NCBI RefSeq assembly: GCF_900604345.1
Contig: NZ_LR026983.1
Span: forward strand, 248,001-312,000
DNA: 64,000 nt
Source of the DNA: Maliibacterium massiliense
GTDB taxonomy: Bacteria > Bacillota > Clostridia > Christensenellales > Maliibacteriaceae
Direction of reading: 5' to 3'
Below are positions 8,252 through 17,763 of this stretch, in pieces. The notes below the pieces were generated by a model, which saw only the letters and a program-made list of their open reading frames with translations, had not been told where the DNA came from and made no database searches. The position numbers and the translations under genes were made by a program. Position 1 is the first letter of the stretch. The number at the start of each line of letters is the position of its first letter.

Positions 8252-9356
8252 CCATAAACCCCCGCCCTTTGCTGGCGCAATAGCTGCCCATCAGCCGCAC
8301 CTCGCCGTGCGCGGCCTGAATCTGCGCAAGCGCCTGCTGTGTGCGCGTCTTCTGCGCGCCGCCCGCGATCTCCATAAAATAGCGGTAGCCGAACCGCCCC
8401 CCGCCCGGGCGCGCGTGCAGCGCCAGCAGCGGCACCCCGTACGCGGCCAGGGTGCGGATGGCGTCCGATACGCCCGCGGCCGCCTGCTCCCCGGTAAAAG
8501 CAAGCGCGGTCTTCTCTCCCGCGGCGCGCGGAGTGTGCGCAAGGATGCAAAAGCGCGTGCTGTTGCCCGACTGGCTCTGGATATCCCTTTGCAGGATATC
8601 CAGTCGATAGATGGCCGCCGCGCGCGCCGAGGCGATCGCCGCGCAAGCCGCGTTGCCCTGCTGGGACACCATCTGCGCGGCCAGCGCAGTGTTGCGCACC
8701 GGCACGCACTGCCATGCAGGGTGTTCGGATAAAAAGGCGCGGCACTGGGCAAAACCCTGCTCGTGCGAGTACACCGTGGTGATATCCGAAAGCGCCGCGC
8801 CCGGCACGCCCAGCAGGCAGTGGGATACCGGCAGATTGTATTCCCCCACGATGTAAAGGCCCGCGTTTGCAAGCAGCAGGTCCATCACCGCGGCGATGGG
8901 ACCGGTTGCGCTGTTTTCTAGCGGCAGCACGCCATAATCCGCGCGGTTGTCCAAGAGGGCCTCCACCACATCCGCAAACGTCGGATACGCTACGCGCTGC
9001 GCCGCCTGATCAGGGAAATTGACGCTGGCGGCCTCCTCCCCGTAGCCCCCCTCGATGCCCTGGTAGGCGACGCGCAAGTCCTGCTTTTTCTCCAGCAGCG
9101 CGCGCTGGGCCTGCTTGCTGATTTCCATCAGCGTGCGCACAAAATCCTGCGCATAGGGGCGCCAGCTTGCGTCCTCAAGCAGCGCCAGCCGGCTTTCCAG
9201 CACCTGCGCCTCACGCTCGGGCTGAAACACGGGCAGATCGTTTTCCGCCTTGTAGGCGCCGATGCGTACGCACAGCGCCATGCGCTGTTCAAACAGGGCG
9301 ATCAGCTCCCGATCCAGCGCGTCCAGTCGGGTGCGCAGGGTATATAGGTCTTCCAT
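8235..9356 (-). CDS. pheA: Chorismate mutase / prephenate dehydratase (P-protein)
   Basis: 373 residues, the standard bifunctional length. Residues 1-85 form an AroQ-type chorismate mutase (RTRLDALDRELIALFEQR, then KAENDLPVFQPERE). The middle is prephenate dehydratase with SGNSTRFCIL. The C-terminal 80 residues are an ACT domain. It makes phenylpyruvate for phenylalanine. The usual Phe-binding ESRP motif of the ACT domain reads HARP, and the GAL motif is not clear, so feedback inhibition may differ. The ATG at 9356 lies 4 bases after the aroC stop; an ATG six codons upstream is also possible. Confidence 0.93.
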   Translation of the reverse strand: MEDLYTLRTRLDALDRELIALFEQRMALCVRIGAYKAENDLPVFQPEREAQVLESRLALLEDASWRPYAQDFVRTLMEISKQAQRALLEKKQDLRVAYQGIEGGYGEEAASVNFPDQAAQRVAYPTFADVVEALLDNRADYGVLPLENSATGPIAAVMDLLLANAGLYIVGEYNLPVSHCLLGVPGAALSDITTVYSHEQGFAQCRAFLSEHPAWQCVPVRNTALAAQMVSQQGNAACAAIASARAAAIYRLDILQRDIQSQSGNSTRFCILAHTPRAAGEKTALAFTGEQAAAGVSDAIRTLAAYGVPLLALHARPGGGRFGYRYFMEIAGGAQKTRTQQALAQIQAAHGEVRLMGSYCASKGRGFMDGSKA

Positions 9357-9360
9357 CCTT

Positions 9361-10443
9361 TTATTTCCCCCCAAGCATCAAATCGGCGATGGTAAGCGCC
9401 ATGCAGGCCTCCAGCACCGGCACCGCGCGCGGCACGATGCAGGGATCGTGCCGGCCGTGGATCTCCAGTTTCTCCATCTTTCCCGTTGCGAGATTGACGC
9501 TGTCCTGCGCGCGCGCAATCGAGCTGGTGGGACGGAAGGTGACGCGCGCCACCACCGGCATGCCGTTGGTAATGCCGCCGTTTACGCCGCCCGTGTGGTT
9601 GGTGCGCGTGGCGACGCGCCCCTCGCGGACGATAAACGGATCGTTCGCCTGGCTGCCGTGCATCCGGCCAAAGCCCTCCCCCGCGCCGAACGCCACCGCC
9701 TTGACGGCAGGCACACTGTAGGCCAGATGCGCAAACACGCTCTCAAACGAATCAAAAAACGGATCGCCCAACCCCGCGGGCACGCCCAGCGCCATCACCT
9801 CGATTGCGCCGCCCACGGAATCGCGTGCGCGGCGTGCCTCCTCGATACAGGCCTGCATGGGCGCGGCCTGTTCCCGCTCCAGCACGGCAAAAGGCATGTG
9901 GGTGAGCGCCTCCAGCGTCTCTTGTGGCGTGTCCACCGGATCAAACGCGCTGTCGGTCACCCCGGCGATGCGCGCGATGTGCGCCCCGATACACACGCCT
10001 TCCTTCGCGAGCAGCTGGCGCGCCACGCTGCCTGCAAAAAGCAGCGGCGCGGTCAATCTGCCGGAGAAGTGCCCGCCACCGCGCACGTCGTTGTGCCCCT
10101 GGTATTTGATGTGCGCGGCGTAGTCCGCGTGGCCCGGGCGGGGCACCACGTCCAGCTTTTGATAGTCCTGCGCGCGGGTATTGGTGTTTTCAATGATACC
10201 ACAAAGCGGCGCGCCGGTGGTATGCCCGTCCAACACGCCAGAGAGCACGCGCACCTGATCCGCCTCCCTGCGGGGGGTGGACCAGGCGTCCCTGCCGGGC
10301 GCGCGGCGCGCCATGTGGCGGTTGATCTGCTCAAAATCCAGCGCAAGGCCCGCGGGCAGCCCGCCGACCACCACGCCGATGCCCGCGCCGTGTGATTCGC
10401 CAAAGATGCTGATTTTCAGGTTGTTTCCCCATACGTTACTCAC
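9361..10443 (-). CDS. aroC: Chorismate synthase
   Basis: 360 residues. It converts EPSP to chorismate with reduced FMN. Signatures are FGESHGAGIGVVVGG, RRAPGRDAWSTPRREAD, RPGHADYA and GVNGGITNGMP. The GTG start at 10443 overlaps the aroA stop as GTGA. A much longer open frame upstream on this strand is only a shadow of aroA. Confidence 0.95.
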   Translation of the reverse strand: MSNVWGNNLKISIFGESHGAGIGVVVGGLPAGLALDFEQINRHMARRAPGRDAWSTPRREADQVRVLSGVLDGHTTGAPLCGIIENTNTRAQDYQKLDVVPRPGHADYAAHIKYQGHNDVRGGGHFSGRLTAPLLFAGSVARQLLAKEGVCIGAHIARIAGVTDSAFDPVDTPQETLEALTHMPFAVLEREQAAPMQACIEEARRARDSVGGAIEVMALGVPAGLGDPFFDSFESVFAHLAYSVPAVKAVAFGAGEGFGRMHGSQANDPFIVREGRVATRTNHTGGVNGGITNGMPVVARVTFRPTSSIARAQDSVNLATGKMEKLEIHGRHDPCIVPRAVPVLEACMALTIADLMLGGK

Positions 10444-11681
10444 AGCAGTTTCCCTCCCAGCGCCGCAAAGTGCTCCCAAAATGCCGGCGCGCTCTTTTGC
10501 ACACAATCGCAATCGTCGATCATCACCGGCCCTGCGCAGATGCACGAGGCGACGGCCAGGCTCATGGCCATGCGGTGATCGTGAAACGTCTCGGCATAGC
10601 CGCCGCGCAGGGCACCCATGCCGTGGATGGTGAAGTCGTCCTCCTCCAGCGTGATGGACCCGCCCAGCGCCTGCATGGTGCGCGCGATGGCGCTTAAACG
10701 GTCGCACTCCTTCATGCGCAGGCGCGCGGCGTGGGTAAAGCGCGTATCGCCCACCGCGCCGCAGGCGGCGATGGCAAGCGCCGGCCCAAGGTCCGGGATA
10801 TCGGCAAGGTCGATGTCCGTGGGCCGCAAAAGCGCGCCTTGGCAGCGCACTGCGCCTTCCTCCCAGGCAACCTGCGCGCCCATGCGCGCCAGCACGTCCA
10901 GCACCGCCCTGTCGCCCTGCAGGCTGTCCGGCGCGAGGCCCTCCACCGCTACGTCGCCACCCAGCGCGCCCGCCACCAGCGGAAACGTCGCGTACGACCA
11001 ATCCCCCTCCACGCGGTAATCGCACGGGCTGTAGCGCTGGCTGCCCGGCACACGGATTCCCCCCTCGTCCAGCGCCGTCTGCACGCCGAAGCGCGCCAGC
11101 GTGCGCATTGTCATTACAATGTAGGGCATGGACTGCATGGGCGTGTCAAAGACGATGCGCGAATCCCCGTCGAGCAGCGGAAGCGCGAAGAGCAGCCCGC
11201 TTACAAACTGGCTGGAGACGTCGCCCCGCACGTGGAAGGCGCCCGCCTTGAGCCGCCCCTGCACGCGCAGCTCGACGCCATCCTGGTGCCATGTGATGCC
11301 CTGCGCCCGGCAGATCGCCCTGTAGGGCGCCAGCGGCCGCGCAAGCAGCCTGCCCTCGCCGTGGAAGGTTGCCCCTTCCCCCAGCGTGAGGGTGAGCGGC
11401 AAAAGAAAGCGCAGGGTGCTGCCCGACTGGCGCGCGTTGACGCAGGCGCCTTTGCGTACATTGCCGCCGCCCGTCACGCGCCCGCCCGCCACCTGGGCAA
11501 TACCCAGCGCCTGCACCGCCTGGCAGGTCGCGCGGATGTCGTCGCTCTCCCCCAGCGGGTCGATGCAGCTTGCCCCGCCTGCAAGCGCCGCGGCGATCAC
11601 CGCGCGGTGCGCGTCGCTTTTGGAGGGCACCGCGTGCACGCGTCCCCGCCATTTTCCATGCATCATCGTGGCTGTGTTCAC
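10440..11681 (-). CDS. aroA: EPSP synthase (3-phosphoshikimate 1-carboxyvinyltransferase)
   Basis: 413 residues, slightly shorter than average. It joins PEP to shikimate-3-phosphate. Motifs are VPSKSDAHRAVI, ARQSGSTLRFLLPL, RMKECDRLSAIARTM and FHDHRMAMSLAVASC. The GTG at 11681 follows GGAGGAAATCTAAG. It lies 1 base after aroB and overlaps aroC by 4 bases. Confidence 0.95.
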   Translation of the reverse strand: MNTATMMHGKWRGRVHAVPSKSDAHRAVIAAALAGGASCIDPLGESDDIRATCQAVQALGIAQVAGGRVTGGGNVRKGACVNARQSGSTLRFLLPLTLTLGEGATFHGEGRLLARPLAPYRAICRAQGITWHQDGVELRVQGRLKAGAFHVRGDVSSQFVSGLLFALPLLDGDSRIVFDTPMQSMPYIVMTMRTLARFGVQTALDEGGIRVPGSQRYSPCDYRVEGDWSYATFPLVAGALGGDVAVEGLAPDSLQGDRAVLDVLARMGAQVAWEEGAVRCQGALLRPTDIDLADIPDLGPALAIAACGAVGDTRFTHAARLRMKECDRLSAIARTMQALGGSITLEEDDFTIHGMGALRGGYAETFHDHRMAMSLAVASCICAGPVMIDDCDCVQKSAPAFWEHFAALGGKLL

Positions 11682-11682
11682 C

Positions 11683-12750
11683 TTAGATTTCCTCCAGCAT
11701 TTTGCAGAGCGCCGCGCGCGGCGTTTTGTAGAGCGTCCCCTCGCCCAGCGCGCGCAGCAACACCAGCGTCACGTCGCTGCCCATGGTTTTTTTGTCGTAA
11801 GCCAGGTGTTTGGCAAGCAGCGCCTCGGCGTCCTCGGGCAAACCGCAGGGCAGATCGTATTTAGCGAGCATCCGCTGCATCTTCTGCATGCAGCCCGCCT
11901 GCGTGACGCCCATATGTTCCCCCCACTTGCACGCGGCCACCATGCCCAGCGCCACGGCCGCGCCGTGCGTCAGCACGCCGTAACCCGCGTCCGCCTCCAG
12001 CGCGTGCCCCAGCGTGTGGCCGAAGTTGAGCATCATGCGCGCGCCCGTGTCAAAGGGGTCTTCCTCCACAAAGCGGCGCTTGATGGCGCAGTTGCGCAGC
12101 ACAAGATCGGGGGCCTGGTCAAAAAACGCATCGCGCGGCATCTGCGCAAGCTGCCGCCACATTTCTACGTCCGCGATGGCCGCGTGCTTGATCACCTCGC
12201 CCATGCCGCAGGCCAGCTGCTCTTTGGGCAGCGTGCGCAGGCACGCGGTGTCGATGATCACCCGCCTGGGCTGGTGGAACGCGCCCACCAGGTTTTTGCC
12301 GCGCGGCAGGTTGACCGCCACCTTGCCGCCCACCGAGGAATCCACCTGCGCAAGCAGCGTGGTGGGTGCCTGGATAAAGGGCATGCCCCGCAGCAGCGTG
12401 GCCGCCGCGTATCCGGCCAGATCCCCCACCACGCCGCCGCCCAGCGCGATGATCGTATCCTTGCGGGTGACGCCGCAGGAAAGCAGCCGGTCGTAGAGAT
12501 CAAAGAGCGTGCGCTCATCCTTGCTCTGTTCGCCGGCGGGCACCACCAGCTTGTGCACCTGCGCGCCCGCCTGGCGCAGCGTGCGCGCCAGCGCTTCGCC
12601 GTAGCGCGCGTCCACGTTTGTATCAGTCACGATCACCGCCATGCCCGAGAGCGCCTCTAAAAACAGCTCCGCGCGCGCCAGCAGATGGGGCCCCGCGCAG
12701 ATGGCGTAGCTGCCGTTGGAAGCGTTTACCTGCAATGTCTGCATGCTCAT
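11683..12750 (-). CDS. aroB: 3-dehydroquinate synthase
   Basis: 355 residues. It cyclises DAHP to 3-dehydroquinate using NAD and a divalent metal. Motifs are GGGVVGDLAGYAAAT, APTTLLAQVDSSVGGK, and the metal ligands in GEVIKHA and LNFGHTLGHALE. The ATG at 12750 overlaps the aroF stop as ATGA, and GGAGG lies upstream inside aroF. The longer open frame has no ribosome site. Confidence 0.95.
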   Translation of the reverse strand: MSMQTLQVNASNGSYAICAGPHLLARAELFLEALSGMAVIVTDTNVDARYGEALARTLRQAGAQVHKLVVPAGEQSKDERTLFDLYDRLLSCGVTRKDTIIALGGGVVGDLAGYAAATLLRGMPFIQAPTTLLAQVDSSVGGKVAVNLPRGKNLVGAFHQPRRVIIDTACLRTLPKEQLACGMGEVIKHAAIADVEMWRQLAQMPRDAFFDQAPDLVLRNCAIKRRFVEEDPFDTGARMMLNFGHTLGHALEADAGYGVLTHGAAVALGMVAACKWGEHMGVTQAGCMQKMQRMLAKYDLPCGLPEDAEALLAKHLAYDKKTMGSDVTLVLLRALGEGTLYKTPRAALCKMLEEI

Positions 12751-13775
12751 GAGGCCTGCACCTCCATGGTCTTGCCCATCACTGAGGCGATGGAGTGCAG
12801 CTTGGGCGTCAGCGCGGCGAACTGCTCGGGCGTGATGGACTGCGCGCCGTCGCACAACGCCTTTTTCGGGTCGTTGTGCACCTCGATGATCAGCCCGTCC
12901 GCGCCCGCGGCCACCGCCGCGATGGCCATGGGCTCCACCATCCAGCTCATGCCGCAGGCGTGGGAGGGATCCACCACCACGGGCAGATGGCTCAGCCGCT
13001 TGACCGCGGGGATGGCGGAAAGGTCCAGGGTGTTGCGGGTGTACGTCTCAAAGGTGCGGATGCCGCGCTCGCACAGGATCACGTTGGGGTTTCCCGCCGC
13101 CATAATGTACTCCGCGCTCATGAGCCACTCCTCGATGGTGGCGCTCATACCGCGTTTGAGCAGGATGGGCTTGCGCGATTGGCCCACCAGCTTGAGCAGG
13201 TCAAAGTTCTGCATGTTGCGCGCGCCGATCTGGATGACGTCTACCATTTTTTCAAAGAGCTCCAGGTGGTTGGGGCTCATCAATTCGCTGACCACGGGCA
13301 GGCCGGTCTCCTCACGCGCCTGGTCCAGCAGCTCAAGGCCCTCCCACTCCATGCCCTGAAAGGCGTAGGGCGAGGTGCGGGGCTTGAACGCGCCGCCGCG
13401 CAGCATGGTGGCGCCCGCCGCCTTGACATCCCGCGCAACGGAACAGATCTGTTCGCCCGACTCCACCGAGCAAGGGCCCGCGATGATAGTCAGCCCGCCG
13501 CCGCCCACGCGCGCGGCGCCCACCTGTACCACGGTATCCTCCGGATGAAATTTGCGGTTTGCCTTTTTGTAGGGTTCCTGTACACGCATCACGCGCTCCA
13601 CGCCTGGGAACATCGTCAGCTGCTCGCGGTGGACCTGCTGGGTATCGCCCAGCACGCCCAGCACCGTGCACTGCGTGCCGGTGTTGACCTGTACCTGCAG
13701 GCCGTTATGCAAAAGCTCCTGAATCACCGAATCGGTCTGTCTTGCGGTTGCGTCCTGTTTCATGATCACGATCAT
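12747..13775 (-). CDS. aroF: DAHP synthase, class I-beta, with N-terminal regulatory domain
   Basis: 342 residues. It condenses PEP and erythrose-4-phosphate, the entry step of the shikimate pathway. An N-terminal ferredoxin-like domain (1-70, starting MIVIMKQDATA) is the allosteric domain seen in Thermotoga-type enzymes. The barrel carries IAGPCSVES, FKPRTSPYAFQG and VDPSHACG. The ATG at 13775 is preferred because GGAGG lies 9-10 bases upstream; the ATG at 13784 is too close to it. First structural gene of the aromatic operon, behind the leader peptide. Confidence 0.94.
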   Translation of the reverse strand: MIVIMKQDATARQTDSVIQELLHNGLQVQVNTGTQCTVLGVLGDTQQVHREQLTMFPGVERVMRVQEPYKKANRKFHPEDTVVQVGAARVGGGGLTIIAGPCSVESGEQICSVARDVKAAGATMLRGGAFKPRTSPYAFQGMEWEGLELLDQAREETGLPVVSELMSPNHLELFEKMVDVIQIGARNMQNFDLLKLVGQSRKPILLKRGMSATIEEWLMSAEYIMAAGNPNVILCERGIRTFETYTRNTLDLSAIPAVKRLSHLPVVVDPSHACGMSWMVEPMAIAAVAAGADGLIIEVHNDPKKALCDGAQSITPEQFAALTPKLHSIASVMGKTMEVQAS

Positions 13776-13820
13776 TGCTACCATCCTCCATCTTCTTGCT
13801 TCCTTAACGCCTGTTTGCGG

Positions 13821-13862
13821 GAAAAAGAAAAGCGGCCTCGCGGTAGTAACCGCGAAGCCGCT
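13821..13862 (-). terminator. Attenuator hairpin before aroF
   Basis: On the minus strand AGCGGC pairs with GCCGCT and TCGCGGT with ACCGCGA (13831-13862), followed by TTTTCTTTTTC. It lies between the leader-peptide stop and the aroF ribosome site. Confidence 0.85.
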
Positions 13863-13898
13863 TGCACACGCTTCCTTTGCTTGCCCCAAGCCCGCCGT

Positions 13899-14012
13899 TT
13901 AGCAGGCCATGGCATGGCACCCGCGATCACCCGTTTTACCCAAGCCGAAAAAGCTGCCATAAAAGTAATAGCAGCCAAAGCTAAAGTAAAACTGTGTGGA
14001 CAGGTTGACCAT
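13899..14012 (-). CDS. Phe/Tyr-rich leader peptide of the aromatic operon
   Basis: A 37-residue minus-strand frame with ATG at 14012 and TAA at 13899-13901, preceded by AAAAGGAG at good spacing. Residues 8-22 read FYFSFGCYYFYGSFF: six Phe and four Tyr in 15 positions, with no Trp. It lies between a strong promoter and an intrinsic terminator upstream of aroF, exactly where an attenuation leader peptide would be. Ribosome stalling at Phe or Tyr codons when these amino acids are scarce would prevent the terminator. GCTTGGG and GCAAGC each occur twice downstream and could support alternative pairing, but the antiterminator was not modelled. Confidence 0.85.
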   Translation of the reverse strand: MVNLSTQFYFSFGCYYFYGSFFGLGKTGDRGCHAMAC

Positions 14013-14043
14013 TTGGTTTCTCCTTTTCCTCGAAACTAGGGGT

Positions 14044-14072
14044 AGTATACCACTGCAGCGCGCGGCTTGCAA
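14044..14072 (-). promoter_or_regulatory. Promoter of the aromatic operon
   Basis: TTGCAA (14067-14072) and TATACT (14044-14049) on the minus strand, spacing 17, about 30 bases before the leader-peptide ATG. Confidence 0.75.
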
Positions 14073-14093
14073 GTCTTTTTTCGGCGCAGCCCG

Positions 14094-14699
14094 TCAGGCG
14101 CGCCCGCCGTCGGTCGCAGCATCCCGCACCATGCGGGCGAAATAGGCGTGCCAGGGGGTGTCATGCGTCAGCTCCGGGTGGAAGCTGGTGGCCAGCATAT
14201 GCCCCTGCCGCGCGGCCACCGCATGGCCCTGTACGCGCGCCAGCACCTGCACGTCCGCCCCTGCCCGCTCGATCCATGGCGCGCGGATGAACACCAATTC
14301 CAGCGGCTCGGCGGCCACCTGCGGCACCGCCGCGTGCGTGCGGAAGGAGTCCATCTGCGTGCCGTAGGCGTTGCGCCGCACGCGGATGTCCATCACGCCC
14401 AAATGGGCGGGTTCGCCCACAATCTCTTTGGCCAATAGGATCATCCCTGCGCAGGTGCCCCACACAGGCATCCCGCCGCGGATGCGCGCGGCAAGCGGCG
14501 CCATCATGCCAAAGTCGCACAGCAGTTTCGCCATGGCCGTGGATTCGCCGCCCGGCAGAATCAGGCCATCTACCCCTTCCAGCTCCCTTCGCGTGCGCAC
14601 CCTGCACACCGTTATGTCCTCCAGTGACGCAAGGCGGGCTAGGTGCTCCGCCACCGCGCCCTGCATAGCCAGCACGCCGATGCGCGGCACGCTCACCAC
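14094..14699 (-). CDS. pdxT: Pyridoxal 5'-phosphate synthase glutaminase subunit
   Basis: 201 residues. It releases ammonia from glutamine for PdxS. The class I glutaminase triad is visible: Cys in [12 protein letters not shown], and His and Glu in [16 protein letters not shown] is the oxyanion region. The GTG at 14699 (or 14696) overlaps the pdxS stop. Confidence 0.95.
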   Translation of the reverse strand: MVSVPRIGVLAMQGAVAEHLARLASLEDITVCRVRTRRELEGVDGLILPGGESTAMAKLLCDFGMMAPLAARIRGGMPVWGTCAGMILLAKEIVGEPAHLGVMDIRVRRNAYGTQMDSFRTHAAVPQVAAEPLELVFIRAPWIERAGADVQVLARVQGHAVAARQGHMLATSFHPELTHDTPWHAYFARMVRDAATDGGRA

Positions 14700-15571
14700 C
14701 CCCGCGCGGCAAACTGCGCGCTTTCCTCCAGCGTGCGCACGTCCAGGCTGTCCATCGCCGCGCCCAGATCCTGCGACACCTCGGCCAGCACGTCGGGATT
14801 GTCGTAAAATGCGGTCGCCTTGACGATGGCGCGGGCGCGCTTTGCCGGATCGGACGACTTGAAGATGCCCGAGCCAACAAAGACGCCGTCGCAGCCCAGC
14901 TGCATCATCATGGCCGCGTCCGCCGGCGTGGCGATGCCGCCCGCGGCAAAATTGACCACCGGCAGCCTGCCGTGCGCGTGCACGTAGGCCACCAGCTCCA
15001 CCGGCGCGCCCAGCTCCTTGGCAAGCGTCACCAGCGCTTCGCCGCCCGCCGCCTGTACCCTGCGGATGCCCTCGTTTACGCAGCGCATGTGGCGCACCGC
15101 CTCCACCACGTTGCCGGTGCCCGCCTCCCCCTTGGTGCGGATCATCGAGGCGCCCTCAGCGATGCGGCGCAGCGCCTCGCCCAAATCCCGTGCGCCGCAG
15201 ACAAAGGGCACATCGAACGCTTTTTTGTCCACGTGGTACTGCTCATCCGCGGGGGTGAGCACCTCGCTTTCATCGATGTAGTCGATGTGCAGCGCCTGCA
15301 GGATCTGTGCCTCCACAAAGTGACCGATGCGCACCTTTGCCATGACGGGGATGGTCACGGCCTGCTGAATCTCGCGGATCATTTTGGGGTCGGACATGCG
15401 GGCCACGCCCCCCGCCTTGCGGATGTCGGATGGGACTCGCTCCAGCGCCATCACTGCCACCGCACCCGCTTCTTGGGCAATCACCGCCTGCTGGGCGTTT
15501 ACCACATCCATGATCACGCCGCCTTTCAGCATCTGGGCCAAGTTCTTGTTGTTTTCGCCGCGTTCGTTCAT
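14693..15571 (-). CDS. pdxS: Pyridoxal 5'-phosphate synthase lyase subunit
   Basis: 292 residues, a beta/alpha barrel that makes PLP from ribose-5-phosphate, glyceraldehyde-3-phosphate and ammonia. Motifs are [14 protein letters not shown] [25 protein letters not shown] with a catalytic Lys, and [13 protein letters not shown]. The ATG at 15571 has AAGGAG 8 bases upstream, better than the ATG nine bases earlier. Operon with pdxT, divergent from the MocR-type regulator. Confidence 0.96.
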   Translation of the reverse strand: MNERGENNKNLAQMLKGGVIMDVVNAQQAVIAQEAGAVAVMALERVPSDIRKAGGVARMSDPKMIREIQQAVTIPVMAKVRIGHFVEAQILQALHIDYIDESEVLTPADEQYHVDKKAFDVPFVCGARDLGEALRRIAEGASMIRTKGEAGTGNVVEAVRHMRCVNEGIRRVQAAGGEALVTLAKELGAPVELVAYVHAHGRLPVVNFAAGGIATPADAAMMMQLGCDGVFVGSGIFKSSDPAKRARAIVKATAFYDNPDVLAEVSQDLGAAMDSLDVRTLEESAQFAARGW

Positions 15572-15615
15572 GCCGCACACTCCTTTACCTTTGCGGGATC
15601 ACCTGTTATACTGAT

Positions 15616-15627
15616 TGTACCGATACA
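15616..15627. promoter_or_regulatory. Candidate operator between pdxS and pdxR
   Basis: The 134-base divergent region contains TGTACCGATACA, an inverted repeat of TGTA. It could be a binding site for the PdxR-like regulator. This is positional inference only. Confidence 0.3.
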
Positions 15628-15705
15628 CTTTGCAGGTATATGGGTGATCCTTCGGGCATTATCATGCCACACCGAGGTTCATAAGGCAATAAAGGAGCGC
15701 TTCTT

Positions 15706-17160
15706 TTGAAAAGTGTATCCATACAATTAGAATCATTTTCGCAGCTGCCGCGCTATCTCGCGCTCGCAGAGGCGCTCAAGGCAGCCATCCTGCAGGGCAG
15801 CTATGCCCCCGGCGACAGGCTGCCCGCCATCCGCACGCTGGCCGACGCGCTGGGTCTCAACAACGGCACCGTGGTGCACGCGCTGCGCACGCTTGTGGAG
15901 GCGGGCTTCCTGCGCGCGGTGCGGGGCAGCGGCTACTACGTCTGCGCGCCGCAGGACGCCCACCCCGCGCTGGAGGAAGATGCGTTTTGCGCGGAGACCG
16001 CGCCCGTGGAGGTGGCGGCAGGCGCCATCAACTTCGGCAGCACCACGCCCGATGCACGCATCTTCCCCATCGCGCCCTTTAAACAGGCGCTCGATGCCGT
16101 GCTGGAGCGCGACGGCGGCTACGCCTTCGGCTATCAGGACAGTCACGGCTACGCCCCCTTGCGCGCCACACTGCGGGAGATGACCGTGCAGCAGATGGGC
16201 TACGATATCCCGCATGAGCGCGTGCAGATCGTCTCGGGCGCGCAGCAGGGTATCGACGTGGTGAGCAAGGCACAGCTGCTGCCCGGCGATTACGTGCTGT
16301 GTGAGACGCCCACCTACACCGGCGCGGTGGCGGCGTTCACCTCGCGCGGTGCCAAGGTGATCGGCGTGCCCATGCAGCGCGACGGCATGCACCTGGGACT
16401 GCTGGAAAAATACATCCGCGCCTACAAGCCCAAGCTGCTCTACCTGATGACCACCTACCAAAACCCTACCACCTACTGTTACAGCGCAGGCAAGCTGCAA
16501 AAGCTCATGGCGCTGCTGCGCAAATACGACCTGCTGGCGCTGGAGGATGACGCCATGAGCGGCCTGGACTATGAGGGTGCGCCCCCTGCAGGCACCCTCA
16601 AGGCGCTCGACCGGCAAAACCACCATGTGATCTATATACGCAGCTTCTCCAAGCTGCTGATGCCCGGTCTGCGCATCGGCTATCTCATCGCGCCCGCGCG
16701 CTGCAGCGCGCACCTGGCGGTTGCCAAGCATACCACCGATATCTCCACCTCTGGTTTGATCCAGCGCGCGCTGGACCTGTACTTTGCGCGCGGCCAGTGG
16801 CAGCGCCATACTGAAACCATGCGCGCCATCTACCACGAAAAATACTGCGTGATGCGCGAGGCGCTGCGGGCGCTCGCCCCCCTGGGCGTGACCTTTCACG
16901 ACGCGCGCGGCGGCCTGCACTTCTGGGTGCGCCTGCCCGAGGCGCTGCAGGCCGCGGCGCTGGAGCAGGCCTGCGCTGCGCAGGGGGTGCTACTGGCGCC
17001 CGGGACCTATTTCTACGTGGGCGCGGCGGATGCGCACACCCTGCGCCTGAGTTTCGCCGCCATGGACGCCCCCCAGATACGCCGGGGCGTGGATATCATG
17101 GGTGGATGCATCCAGGCGCTGCTGCGCGCCCCGCGCAGGCGCGCGCCTTTGATCATCTGA
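15706..17160 (+). CDS. pdxR: PdxR-like MocR-family regulator (GntR HTH + aminotransferase domain)
   Basis: 484 residues. Residues 10-80 form a GntR winged helix (LPRYLALAEALKAAI, GDRLPAIRTLADALG). The rest is a fold-type I aminotransferase domain with the PLP Lys in IRSFSKLLMPGLRIGYL. In this family the domain senses PLP rather than catalysing. Divergence from pdxST points to control of vitamin B6 synthesis. The TTG start at 15706 is 8 bases after AAAGGAG; no ATG is better placed. Confidence 0.88.
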   Translation: MKSVSIQLESFSQLPRYLALAEALKAAILQGSYAPGDRLPAIRTLADALGLNNGTVVHALRTLVEAGFLRAVRGSGYYVCAPQDAHPALEEDAFCAETAPVEVAAGAINFGSTTPDARIFPIAPFKQALDAVLERDGGYAFGYQDSHGYAPLRATLREMTVQQMGYDIPHERVQIVSGAQQGIDVVSKAQLLPGDYVLCETPTYTGAVAAFTSRGAKVIGVPMQRDGMHLGLLEKYIRAYKPKLLYLMTTYQNPTTYCYSAGKLQKLMALLRKYDLLALEDDAMSGLDYEGAPPAGTLKALDRQNHHVIYIRSFSKLLMPGLRIGYLIAPARCSAHLAVAKHTTDISTSGLIQRALDLYFARGQWQRHTETMRAIYHEKYCVMREALRALAPLGVTFHDARGGLHFWVRLPEALQAAALEQACAAQGVLLAPGTYFYVGAADAHTLRLSFAAMDAPQIRRGVDIMGGCIQALLRAPRRRAPLII

Positions 17161-17289
17161 TAGCGCTTGCTGCCACCATCCCCAAGGGGCGGCTTCAGCA
17201 CGATATAAGCGCAATAAAAGCGCCGCTTCACCGTGATAAAACACCGCAATTGAAGATTCGCTTCATTAATTTTCAAGAAGGATAAGGAA

Positions 17290-17763
17290 ATGGACTATAC
17301 TATTAGAGAACTAAATTCAAACGAATATAAAGTGTTGGAGGATTTTTTGTATGAAGCAATCTTCATTCCAGAGGGTGTGGATTTACCACCGAGAGAAATT
17401 ATAAATCAACCTGAATTACAGGTTTATATCAATGCGTTTGGTAAAGAAGATGATAATGCATTTGTTGCAGAAATTGATGGAAAGATTGTCGGCGCAGTCT
17501 GGACTCGCATAATGAATGATTATGGGCATATTGATGATGACACGCCTTCCTTTGCAATATCATTATATAAGGAATATCGAGGTCTTGGGATTGGAACAGA
17601 GATGATGAAACAAATGCTTGCATTTTTAAAGGACAAGGGGTATGAAAGAGCATCTCTTGCTGTGCAGCAAGCAAACTATGCAGTGAAAATGTATCAGCAA
17701 GTTGGTTTTGAAATTGTAGATAAGAACGAAGAAGAATACATCATGATTTGCAATTTGAAGTAA
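17290..17763 (+). CDS. GNAT-family N-acetyltransferase
   Basis: 157 residues. The acetyl-CoA site is in the stretch YKEYRGLGIGTEMMKQML, followed by the NYAVKMYQQVGFEIV element typical of GNAT ends. The substrate is unknown. The gene is clearly AT-rich compared with neighbours and lies among repeats, so it was probably acquired by transfer. AAGGATAAGGAA precedes the ATG. Confidence 0.85.
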   Translation: MDYTIRELNSNEYKVLEDFLYEAIFIPEGVDLPPREIINQPELQVYINAFGKEDDNAFVAEIDGKIVGAVWTRIMNDYGHIDDDTPSFAISLYKEYRGLGIGTEMMKQMLAFLKDKGYERASLAVQQANYAVKMYQQVGFEIVDKNEEEYIMICNLK

